A stretch of DNA of 59,023 nt from Pleomorphomonas sp. (lineage in GTDB: Bacteria > Pseudomonadota > Alphaproteobacteria > Rhizobiales > Pleomorphomonadaceae). Made by a program: the position numbers and the translations under genes. The notes beneath the pieces were generated by a model. That model did not search any database. It saw only the letters and a list, made by a program, of their open reading frames with translations, and was not told the origin of the DNA. Where the stretch lies: the NCBI GenBank assembly GCA_030603685.1, contig JAUVXG010000006.1, positions 1 to 59,023 of the forward strand, written 5' to 3'. This document shows positions 41,535 to 49,467 of this stretch, piece by piece (positions within the stretch are counted from its first letter, which is position 1; the number at the start of each line of letters is the position of its first letter).

Positions 41535-42478
41535 CGGCCAGCCCCCCGTGGATCGAGCGCGTCGCGCAGCCCGTCGCCGAGCAGATTGAAGCCGAGGCTG
41601 ACGATCAGAATGGCGATGCCGGGCATGGTTGCCACCCACCACTGGTCGAGGATGAAGCGGCGGCCAGACGCGATCATCGTGCCCCACTCCGGCAGCGGCG
41701 GCTGGGCGCCGAGGCCGAGGAAGCCGAGGCCGGCAGCCGTCAGGATGATGCCCGCCATGTCGAGCGTGACGCGGACGATCAGCGAGGAAAGACACATCGG
41801 CATGATGTGCCGGATGACGATGCGGGTCGGCGAAGCACCCATCAGGTGAACGGCGGCGATGTAGTCGGAGTTTCTGACACCCAGCGTTTCGGCGCGAGCC
41901 AGGCGGGCATACGGCGGCCAGGACGTCAACGCGATGGCGATGACCGCGTTCTCGATGCCCGGCCCCAACGCCGCCACGAAGGCCAGCGCCAGGATCAGTT
42001 TCGGAAAGGCCAGGAAGATATCGGTGATGCGCATCAGCACCGCGTCGACATAGCCCCCGGCGAAGCCGGAGACGGTGCCGATCAACAGACCAACCGGCGC
42101 GGCAATGATGGCGACCAGCGCCACCACGGCGAGCGTGATCCGCGATCCGACGAGCAGGCGCGACAGAATGTCGCGACCCTGGTCGTCGGTGCCGAGCAGG
42201 AAGCCGGGCGAACCCGGCGGCAGCAAGCGGGCGCCGGCCAGATCGCCGACAGTCGCCGAATGCGGCGCCAGGAGATCGGCGAAGAAGGCGACCAGTATCA
42301 GGGCGACAATGATGAGAAGGCCGGTAACGGCGAGCCGATTTTCCGAAAAGCGCCGCCATGTGACATAGGCGCGGCCAAGCCTTGCCTGGTTGCGGGAGCG
42401 CGGCTCGGCCGTGAGCAGCCACTCGCGCCAGCTTTCGTTCGGCGCCGTCGAGGGCGCCGGTGACGAGGGATCGGTCAT
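41531..42478 (-). CDS. Peptide-type ABC transporter permease (DppC-like)
   Basis: A 315-residue permease with a hydrophilic N-terminus, then about six helices. LGTDDQGRDILSRLLVGSRITL is the conserved C-subunit motif, and the coupling region is AVHLMGASPTRIVIRHIMP. It overlaps both neighbours by 4 bp. Confidence 0.93.
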   Translation of the reverse strand: MTDPSSPAPSTAPNESWREWLLTAEPRSRNQARLGRAYVTWRRFSENRLAVTGLLIIVALILVAFFADLLAPHSATVGDLAGARLLPPGSPGFLLGTDDQGRDILSRLLVGSRITLAVVALVAIIAAPVGLLIGTVSGFAGGYVDAVLMRITDIFLAFPKLILALAFVAALGPGIENAVIAIALTSWPPYARLARAETLGVRNSDYIAAVHLMGASPTRIVIRHIMPMCLSSLIVRVTLDMAGIILTAAGLGFLGLGAQPPLPEWGTMIASGRRFILDQWWVATMPGIAILIVSLGFNLLGDGLRDALDPRGAGR

Positions 42479-43536
42479 CTTGCGCGAGTCCTCGGGTCGA
42501 GCAGCCGATAGAGCAGGTCGGACAGCATGTTGATGGTGATGAACACCGAACCGATGACAATGGTGCCACCGAGCACGGCGTTCATGTCGGCATTCTGCAA
42601 GGAGTTGGTGATGTAGAGGCCTATGCCTGGCCAGGAGAACACCGTTTCGGTCAGGACCGAACCTTCAAGCAGACCGGCGTAGGACAAGGCGATGACGGTG
42701 ACGAGCGGCACGGCGGCGTTGCGGAGCGCGTGAAACCAGACGATTCGTCGCTCGCTGAGACCTTTGGCGCGCGCGGCGACGATATACTCCTGCCCGAGCT
42801 CGTTCAGCATGAAGGAACGCGTCATGCGGCTGATGTAGGCGAGCGAGAAATAGCCGAGAAGCGCACCGGGCAGGATGATATGCCGAAAGGCGTCCCAAAG
42901 GACGTCCCATTGCCGCGTCCAGGCGGCATCGATGAGATAAAGACCGGTGATCGGGGTAAAGGTGTACTCGTAGGCTATGTCGAGGCGGCCGGGATAGGCG
43001 ACCCACTTCAGCTTGGCATATAACAGCAGAAGCGACAGCAGCCCCAGCCAGAAGATGGGCACCGAGTAACCGATGAGCCCGACGATGCGGACGATCTGAT
43101 CGGCGATCGAGCCGCGCCGGACCGCCGCGATGACACCGAGCGGCACACCCAGCCCGGCGCCGATCAGCGTTCCGACCGTGGCAAGTTCCAGCGTTGCCGG
43201 AAACACCCTGACGATGTCTTCCAGTACCGGATTGGTCGTCAGCACCGACGTGCCGAAATCGCCGGTCAGGGCCTGCTGGAGGTAAAGGACGAACTGCCGC
43301 CATAGTGGCAGGTTGAAGCCCATTTCCTCGCGGACGCGCTCGACGACCGAGGCCGGAGCGCGGTCGCCGACGATCGCCAGCACCGGGTCGATGGGGACCA
43401 CGCGGCCAATGAAGAAGGTGACAGCGAGCAGGCCGAGATAGGTGGTCGCCAACATGACGACGAACCGGCCTATGTTGACCATGATGCCGCGGGCGCGCCT
43501 TAGCCCCGCGGTTTGCTTGGCGCTCGAATGGAACAC
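42475..43536 (-). CDS. Peptide-type ABC transporter permease (DppB-like)
   Basis: A B-type permease, 353 residues from a GTG at 43536 that has GGAG upstream, or 335 from the ATG at 43482, which lacks a ribosome-binding site. The region LPLWRQFVLYLQQALTGDFGTSV and the coupling loop AARAKGLSERRIVWFHALRNAAVPLVT are typical. It follows the binding-protein gene by 68 bp, with a stem-loop between them. Confidence 0.9.
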   Translation of the reverse strand: MFHSSAKQTAGLRRARGIMVNIGRFVVMLATTYLGLLAVTFFIGRVVPIDPVLAIVGDRAPASVVERVREEMGFNLPLWRQFVLYLQQALTGDFGTSVLTTNPVLEDIVRVFPATLELATVGTLIGAGLGVPLGVIAAVRRGSIADQIVRIVGLIGYSVPIFWLGLLSLLLLYAKLKWVAYPGRLDIAYEYTFTPITGLYLIDAAWTRQWDVLWDAFRHIILPGALLGYFSLAYISRMTRSFMLNELGQEYIVAARAKGLSERRIVWFHALRNAAVPLVTVIALSYAGLLEGSVLTETVFSWPGIGLYITNSLQNADMNAVLGGTIVIGSVFITINMLSDLLYRLLDPRTRAR

Positions 43537-43572
43537 GAGTTGGACCGCTCCTCACTTGCAAGGATGGAAGAA

Positions 43573-43598
43573 GCTCCGCCTCCCGAGGGAAGCGGAGC
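43573..43598 (-). other. Intercistronic stem-loop after the binding-protein gene
   Basis: GCTCCGC (43573-43579) and GCGGAGC (43592-43598) pair around a 12-base loop that itself contains the short palindrome TCCCGAGGGA. No T-run is present. Confidence 0.55.
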
Positions 43599-43604
43599 CC
43601 GCAA

Positions 43605-45248
43605 TCATTCCTTGGAGACGGAGTGGACCAGGTTGGTGTCGAAGGACGGACCGAGCCTGAAGCCTTTCAGCTTGGCCGAAAAGGCGGCCACTTCGACCTG
43701 CTGGTAAATCAGCACGAACGGACCGCTCTCCATCACCTTGCGCTGGAGATCCTCGTAGAGGGCGGCTCGCTTGGCCGTGTCCTTTTCAAGAAGAGCGGCC
43801 TTGGTTTCGGCATCGAGCTCCTTGGGGTCCCAGGCATTGCGCCAGGCGAGCGTCTTCACCTTGCCCTCATCGGAGTTATCCGGGTTGGCCGTAAAGGTCT
43901 CGGCATTGGAGTTGGGATCGAAATAGTCCGACCCCCACTGGCCGATGTACATGTCGTGCTGGCGAGCGCGATACTTGGTCAGGGTCTGCTTGCCGTCACC
44001 GGGGATGATCTCCAGCTTGACACCGGCTTGCGCCAGGGTTTGCTGGAAGTTCTCGGCAATACCGGTCACCGGCTGCGTGTTGCGGGTGTCCATGGAGACG
44101 GTGAATCCATCGGCGAGGCCGGCCTTGGCGAGCAGATCCTTGGCCTTGGCAACATCGAACGTGTAGGGCTTGTCATCGATGGAGCCCAGTTGCCCCTTCG
44201 GCAGGAAGGACTGGTGAATTTCGCCAATTCCCTTGATCAGGGTGGCGCCGATGGCGTCGTAGTCCACCAGATACTTGAAAGCCTCAATGACCTCGGGCTT
44301 GGAGAGGTTCGGATTCTTCTGGTTGAGGGAGATGTAGTAGACCGTGCCCTTCGGCGCCGAGGTCGTATCGAGATCGGGATTCGCGGTGGCCGCTTCGAAA
44401 TCACCCGGCTGGAGGTTGCGGGCAACGTCGATATCGCCGTTCTCAAGCGCCAGGCGCTGGCCGGAACTTTCCTTCATGTGGCGATAGATGACCCGCTTGA
44501 GCTTGGCAGGTTCTCCGAAATACTCGTCGTTGCGCTCGAGGACGACGGCTTCGTTGGCCCTCCAGGTGATAACCTTGAACGGACCGGAACCGGCCGAATT
44601 GGTCTTGAGCCAGTCGTTGCCGAAATCGGTGTCCCACTTGTATTCGTCAGACGGCGTCACCGCCTTGGCATGCTCCATGACCAGCTTCTTGTCGAGCACC
44701 GCGCCGGCGGTCGAGGTCAGGACATTGAGCACGAAGGACGTGGCATAGGGCTTCTCGACGGTGAAGCTGACCGTGAGCGGATCGACCGCCTTGACCTTCT
44801 CGGTCACGTTGTCGCCGGTCAGTCCGAACTGTCCGAACAGGAAGGCCGGGCTCTTGTCCATCTTGATCAGCCGCTCGACCGAAAAGACGACATCATCCGC
44901 GGTGATCGGGTTGCCGGAGGCAAATTTCATGTCCGGCCTCAGCTTGAAGGTATAGGTGAGGCCGTCATCGGAGACTGTCCAGCTGTCGGCGAGATCGCCC
45001 TTCACCTTGGTCGTATCGTCAAGGTCGAGCCGGACTAGCAGAGAGTAGGTGTTGCCGGTGACTTCGGCGGTGGAAATCTCGAAGGCTTCGCCGGGATCAA
45101 GGGTGATGATGTCGTCGATGGCGAAGCCCTCGACCAGCGTATCGGCGGGTGTGACGGCAAAGGACGGGCCGCTCAACGCAAAAAAGACGGCCACCGCAGC
45201 GCCCGCCGACAGATATCTCAGATGCTTTCCCAGGATTGGCATGTTCAT
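43605..45248 (-). CDS. ABC transporter substrate-binding protein, family 5 (peptide type)
   Basis: A 547-residue periplasmic protein with a Sec signal peptide ending GPSFAVTPA. The mature part has GFAIDDIITLDPGEAFE and the family marker YTFKLRPDMKFASGNPITADDVVFSVERL. It is first in a complete five-gene Dpp-type operon. GGGGAATATCGAG precedes the ATG. Peptides are the default ligand, but this family also binds nickel, opines and sugars. Confidence 0.92.
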   Translation of the reverse strand: MNMPILGKHLRYLSAGAAVAVFFALSGPSFAVTPADTLVEGFAIDDIITLDPGEAFEISTAEVTGNTYSLLVRLDLDDTTKVKGDLADSWTVSDDGLTYTFKLRPDMKFASGNPITADDVVFSVERLIKMDKSPAFLFGQFGLTGDNVTEKVKAVDPLTVSFTVEKPYATSFVLNVLTSTAGAVLDKKLVMEHAKAVTPSDEYKWDTDFGNDWLKTNSAGSGPFKVITWRANEAVVLERNDEYFGEPAKLKRVIYRHMKESSGQRLALENGDIDVARNLQPGDFEAATANPDLDTTSAPKGTVYYISLNQKNPNLSKPEVIEAFKYLVDYDAIGATLIKGIGEIHQSFLPKGQLGSIDDKPYTFDVAKAKDLLAKAGLADGFTVSMDTRNTQPVTGIAENFQQTLAQAGVKLEIIPGDGKQTLTKYRARQHDMYIGQWGSDYFDPNSNAETFTANPDNSDEGKVKTLAWRNAWDPKELDAETKAALLEKDTAKRAALYEDLQRKVMESGPFVLIYQQVEVAAFSAKLKGFRLGPSFDTNLVHSVSKE

Positions 45249-45445
45249 CTCGATATTCCCCTTTTCATATGTATCGGTGGTTTCTCCACCTTTGGTCGCC
45301 CAGTGCAGCCGGCAAGGAGCCGCGGAGCTGCCGATTTCATATCATATCCCCGCCGATGACGAGGCATGAGCGCCCACGCCATTCGACCAATGGAGCGTGT
45401 GCCAAGCCTCGACGAACGACGGGAGGCCTTGTTTCTGAAAGGAAA

Positions 45446-45474
45446 GTCGTAACCACCCACTATGGTATGGTCAA
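45446..45474 (-). promoter_or_regulatory. Candidate promoter of the Dpp-type operon
   Basis: Reading leftward: TTGACC (45474-45469), 17-bp spacer, TACGAC (45451-45446). The spacer carries CCATACCATAGTGGGTGG, which has inverted CCA/TGG half-sites and could bind a regulator. The leader to the ATG at 45248 is about 190 nt. Confidence 0.4.
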
Positions 45475-45507
45475 TAGGCAGGCATGCCCAACACCGTGGC
45501 AGGCAGT

Positions 45508-46329
45508 TCAGACGCGAAGCAGACTTTCGATGCGCCTCGCGATGGCATCGGTGTCGTTGGCGCCAATCACCTCGGCCGCCTTTGCCTTGACCGCGTCAGG
45601 GGCGTCGCCCATGGCTATGCCAAGACCGACACCGGTCAGCATGCCCAGGTCGTTGAAATTGTCACCAAAGGCGACGATGTCGTCCGCATCGACCCCACGC
45701 TCGGCGGCCCAGGAGACCAGACGGCTGCCCTTGCTGCGTCCTGCCGGCATAACATCGATGCGGTCGTGCCAGGAATACTCGATGCCGTATGCCGGCATGA
45801 TCTTCGCTTCGGCATACCAGTCGGCCAACCGACCGGCATCCGAATTGGTGACGACGAACTTCCATACATTGGGAGCGGCTTCAAGCACTGCTTCCACCGA
45901 CGCGATCTGCCGCAACTCCGGCTTCGGACGGGTCGACAGGCCGTCGATCCAGGCGCCGAGCTTTTGGAGATGCAGCGTCGGCACCTCGTAGAGCATGACG
46001 TCATCGAGATAGACCAACATGTCGACGCGATGCTGGCGACAGGAGTCGACCAGGCGACGCGCGTCGGCCAGATCGAACGGCTCTCCGCTCACCACGCGCT
46101 CGGTCGGGAAATCATAGACATAGGTGCCGTTGCAGCAGATGGCCGGCCCAGAGAGCCCCAGCTCTTCAAAGTAAGGACGGGTCACCGAGTGATGTCGGCC
46201 GGTGACCAGCACGACCTCAAGTCCCCGCTGCTTCGCAGCCCCGAGCGCGGCGATCGTGCTCGGACGGATGCGCCCTTCCGGATCGAGGAGCGTGCCGTCG
46301 AGATCGAGGGCGATCATCCGATAGGACAT
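45508..46329 (-). CDS. HAD-superfamily phosphatase, Cof type
   Basis: A 273-residue cytoplasmic phosphatase. Motif I IALDLDGTLLD holds the two aspartates, motif II VLVTGRH, motif III lysine in GRSKGSRL, and motif IV AFGDNFNDLGML; the inserted C2 cap lies between II and III. Cof-type HADs dephosphorylate sugar phosphates or cofactors. It ends 34 bp from the likely promoter of the Dpp operon, which reads in the same direction; no pathway link is clear. Confidence 0.92.
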   Translation of the reverse strand: MSYRMIALDLDGTLLDPEGRIRPSTIAALGAAKQRGLEVVLVTGRHHSVTRPYFEELGLSGPAICCNGTYVYDFPTERVVSGEPFDLADARRLVDSCRQHRVDMLVYLDDVMLYEVPTLHLQKLGAWIDGLSTRPKPELRQIASVEAVLEAAPNVWKFVVTNSDAGRLADWYAEAKIMPAYGIEYSWHDRIDVMPAGRSKGSRLVSWAAERGVDADDIVAFGDNFNDLGMLTGVGLGIAMGDAPDAVKAKAAEVIGANDTDAIARRIESLLRV

Positions 46330-46602
46330 GTCTTTCTCCTGCTGCGCCAGATGACGGCCGCCTCACCGAGGACGTCCTTCATATGACACTCCCCGGCCAA
46401 CCCGCGACACTCGCCGACCAACCCGACCGGTGGGTGCTCTAGCCGACACAGCCTATCCTGTCGATCCGTAGTCGCGCCAGCCGAACGAGCTCGCCTTCGC
46501 CGGCCGAACCTCGACCAACGGACCGAAGCAAGCCATGATTTGCCATAGACTCTATCAATATCGATGATATGAAAGAGCAGACGCCGCTTTCGAGTAAGCC
46601 CC

Positions 46603-47535
46603 TTGAACAGAAACTTTCTCACGCTGCATGCCGCCGACAGTCACGCCACGCTCAAGGGCATATCGTCGCCAACCCGGCTCGACATCCTGCGCCTCCTGCA
46701 TGGCAAGGGACCGATGAATGTCAATGAAATCAGTGCCGAGCTGTCGTTGCCGCAGTCAACCGTCGCCATGTCGGTGCAAGCGCTCGAGGAAGCGGAACTG
46801 ATCGACACCAAGACGGTCAAGGCCAAGAAGGGGCACCAGAAGATCTGCTCGGCCCGCTACGACGAGATCGTTATCAGATTTGATGATCCGGGAGAGTTGC
46901 CGCGCGACGAGACGATCGAGGTGTCGATGCCCATCGGTCTCTACACCAGTTGCGACGTGCGCGCGCCTTGCGGACTCTGTTCGAACGACGGCGTCATCGG
47001 CCTCCTCGACGTGCCAAACTTCTTCCTCGATCCCAACCGCATGCAGGCCGGTCTGCTGTGGTTTGGGCGGGGTTATGTAGAGTATAAATTTCCCAATAAT
47101 GCCAGAGTCTTGAATGAAGAGATCAGCGCCGTCGAGTTCTCCATGGAGCTCTCGTCGGAAGTTCCGGGCACCAATGCGGACTGGCCATCCGACATCACGC
47201 TCTGGGTCAACAACGTCCTGGTCGGCACCTGGACATCGCCGGGCGACTATGGCGACAAGCGAGGGGTTTACACGCCGCGCTGGTGGAAGCTCGAAGGCTC
47301 CCAGTATGGCAAGCTCAAGACCTGGACCATCTCGGAGCGCGGGACGTTCATTGACGGTATCAGAATTTCCGATGTGAAGCTGGCCGACCTCGACCTCGAC
47401 AACCACCACTCTATCCGCATGCGGATCGGCATTTCCGACGAGGCAAAGCACCCCGGCGGCATCAATATATTCGGGCGCGGCTTTGGAAATTACGATCAGG
47501 ACATCGTCATGCGCTTGTACAGATCCGAGAAATAG
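46603..47535 (+). CDS. ArsR-type winged-helix regulator with C-terminal beta-domain
   Basis: A 310-residue protein. Residues 16-75 form an ArsR/MarR-like winged helix (LKGISSPTRLDILRLLHGKGPMNVNEIS, then LPQSTVAMSVQALEEAELI). The remaining 230 residues look beta-rich, suggestive of a ligand-binding sandwich; three cysteines cluster in TSCDVRAPCGLC (117, 123, 126). The start is TTG at 46603; no better in-frame start keeps the DNA-binding domain. It lies directly upstream of the GH51 gene on the same strand, and a dyad in that gene's promoter is its likely target. Similar regulators sit beside arabinan or galactan genes in other bacteria; this is from memory of the family. Confidence 0.8.
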   Translation: MNRNFLTLHAADSHATLKGISSPTRLDILRLLHGKGPMNVNEISAELSLPQSTVAMSVQALEEAELIDTKTVKAKKGHQKICSARYDEIVIRFDDPGELPRDETIEVSMPIGLYTSCDVRAPCGLCSNDGVIGLLDVPNFFLDPNRMQAGLLWFGRGYVEYKFPNNARVLNEEISAVEFSMELSSEVPGTNADWPSDITLWVNNVLVGTWTSPGDYGDKRGVYTPRWWKLEGSQYGKLKTWTISERGTFIDGIRISDVKLADLDLDNHHSIRMRIGISDEAKHPGGINIFGRGFGNYDQDIVMRLYRSEK

Positions 47536-47700
47536 CTCCCGTCACTTACGTGACACGAAACTAATCTCTTCATCATCGGCTTTCGACACTCATGGCGCCA
47601 CGAGTTGTTGAACATACATGCCGTTTTACACTTCCATATACAGCCTCTAGGTGTCTACCGACCCCGCATCAGCCTTTGGTCGCGAGCTGCTTTCGACCGA

Positions 47701-47743
47701 TTGACAACCCTACCGGTACGAAACATACTCATCGTTATGTATC
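47701..47743 (+). promoter_or_regulatory. Promoter and operator-like dyad of the arabinofuranosidase gene
   Basis: TTGACA (47701-47706), 17-bp spacer, CATACT (47724-47729): a good promoter. GAAACATA (47720-47727) and TATGTATC (47736-47743) are inverted repeats (7 of 8) that span the -10 box and start site. Another near-palindrome, ACTCATGGCGCCACGAGT, lies upstream at 47588-47605, and TACCGGTA sits in the spacer. The sequence is AT-rich compared with its surroundings. Confidence 0.6.
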
Positions 47744-47771
47744 ATAAAATATAATATGACCTGCAGCGGGC

Positions 47772-49292
47772 ATGAGGGCCGACGTGAAAGCGAATGTGAC
47801 CATCCACCGGGATTTCACGATTTCCCAGGTTGACGACCGTGTCTACAGCTCCTTCCTGGAGCACTTGGGACGCGCCATCTACACCGGCATCTACGAGCCG
47901 GGGCATCCGACGGCCGACGCCGACGGCTTCCGCGGCGACGTGCTGGACCTGGTTCGCACCCTCAACACGCCCTATGTCCGCTACCCCGGCGGCAATTTCG
48001 TTTCGGCCTACAACTGGGAGGACGGCGTCGGCCCTCGGGAAAGCCGCCCCACCCGGCTCGATCTTGCCTGGCGCACCCGCGACAACAACCATATTGGCGT
48101 CAACGAGTTCGTCGACTGGTGCAAGAAGGCCGGCACCAAGCCGATGCTGGCCGTCAACCTCGGCTCGCGCGGCCTCGACGCGGCGCGCAACTTCATCGAG
48201 TACTGCAACCATCCGGGTGGCTCCTACTGGAGCGACCTGCGTCGGCAGCACGGCTGGAAAGACCCGCACAACGTCAAGCTCTGGTGCATCGGCAACGAGA
48301 TGGACGGCCCCTGGCAGGTCGGTCACAAGTCGGCCGACGAGTACGGAAAGCTCGCCAACGAGACCGCCAAGGCAATGCGCCTGTTCGACAAGTCGGTGGA
48401 ACTGGTGGTCTGCGGTTCCTCCAGCTCCAACATGCCGACCTTCCCCGACTGGGAGGCGACCGTCCTCGATCACACCTACGACGTGGTCGACCATCTGTCG
48501 CTGCACATGTACTTCGCCAACAAAGAAAACAATACTCTGAATTACCTCGCCCAAAGCGAGACGCTCGACCGGTACATTCAATCGGTTTCCGGCGTCATCG
48601 ATTACATCAAGGCGAAGAAACGCTCCAAGAAGAACGTCACCATTTCATTCGATGAGTGGAATGTCTGGTACCACAGCAACGAGCAGGACAAGAAGATTCT
48701 CGAGGGTGACGATTGGCCCGATGCCCCGCACCTTCTGGAAGACATCTACAATTTTGAGGACGTATTGCAGGTCGGCAGCGTACTCAACACGTTCATTCGC
48801 CGCGCTGATCGCGTGAAGATTGCCTGCATTGCCCAGCTGGTCAATGTCATCGCGCCGATCATGACCGAAACCGGCGGCCCGGCCTGGAAGCAGACCATCT
48901 ACTACCCGTTCCTGTTTGCCTCCCTCTACGGTCGCGGCACTTCGCTGCGGGCCGTCGTCGACGGGCCGACCTACAAGGCCGATATCGCCAGCGACGTCCC
49001 CTATCTCGACCTTTCTGTGGTCCGCTCGACCGGTGGCGACGCTCTGACCTTCTTCGTGGTGAACCGTCACCTCACCGAAACGCTGGACTTCGCCACCGCG
49101 CTCAACGGTTTCCCGGCGGCGCAGGTCGTCGAGCACATCCAGATGACCCACCCTGACCTCAAGGCCGTCAACTCGGCTGCCAACCCGGACAACGTTGTTC
49201 CGAAAACGGTCGGCGGGACACTCGTCGAGGATGGCGCGCTCCGCAGCAAGCTGCCGCCGTTGTCCTACAACGTCATCCGCCTGTCGGTTTGA
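47772..49292 (+). CDS. Alpha-L-arabinofuranosidase, GH51
   Basis: A 506-residue cytoplasmic glycosidase with no signal peptide, the usual length for GH51. It should remove alpha-L-arabinofuranosyl residues from arabinan or arabinoxylan oligosaccharides after import. Acid/base Glu176 is in WCIGNEMDGPW and nucleophile Glu295 in ISFDEWNVWY; VRYPGGNFVSAYNWEDGVGP is the conserved N-terminal barrel motif. A GTG at 47784 with GAGGG upstream is an alternative start. The regulator precedes it, and the importer that probably brings in its substrate begins 175 bp downstream. Confidence 0.96.
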   Translation: MRADVKANVTIHRDFTISQVDDRVYSSFLEHLGRAIYTGIYEPGHPTADADGFRGDVLDLVRTLNTPYVRYPGGNFVSAYNWEDGVGPRESRPTRLDLAWRTRDNNHIGVNEFVDWCKKAGTKPMLAVNLGSRGLDAARNFIEYCNHPGGSYWSDLRRQHGWKDPHNVKLWCIGNEMDGPWQVGHKSADEYGKLANETAKAMRLFDKSVELVVCGSSSSNMPTFPDWEATVLDHTYDVVDHLSLHMYFANKENNTLNYLAQSETLDRYIQSVSGVIDYIKAKKRSKKNVTISFDEWNVWYHSNEQDKKILEGDDWPDAPHLLEDIYNFEDVLQVGSVLNTFIRRADRVKIACIAQLVNVIAPIMTETGGPAWKQTIYYPFLFASLYGRGTSLRAVVDGPTYKADIASDVPYLDLSVVRSTGGDALTFFVVNRHLTETLDFATALNGFPAAQVVEHIQMTHPDLKAVNSAANPDNVVPKTVGGTLVEDGALRSKLPPLSYNVIRLSV

Positions 49293-49296
49293 ACCA

Positions 49297-49329
49297 ACCG
49301 GCCGCCTTCGGAGGAAGGGCGGCCGGTTC
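49297..49329 (+). other. Stem-loop between arabinofuranosidase and importer genes
   Basis: AACCGGCCGCC (49297-49307) and GGCGGCCGGTT (49319-49329) form a perfect 11-bp stem 5 bp after the GH51 stop codon. Only a weak T-rich stretch follows, so it may allow partial read-through into the importer operon. Confidence 0.6.
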
Positions 49330-49467
49330 CTGTTTCACGCCGGCGCGCCCCACGTGCGTCGGCCAGCAGAAGGAGGACGTGAACATCCCGTCGGTCTGGA
49401 GGACACGGTTCGCCGCCCATTCGGGCGCGCCGTGCAACGTGGACGTTGTTGAGGGAGGATTACCCGC

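Noticed and set aside
45268-45275. TATGTATC near the Dpp binding-protein start, identical to a half-site of the GH51 dyad
   Set aside because: There is no partner half-site at the right distance, and an 8-bp AT-rich match can occur by chance.
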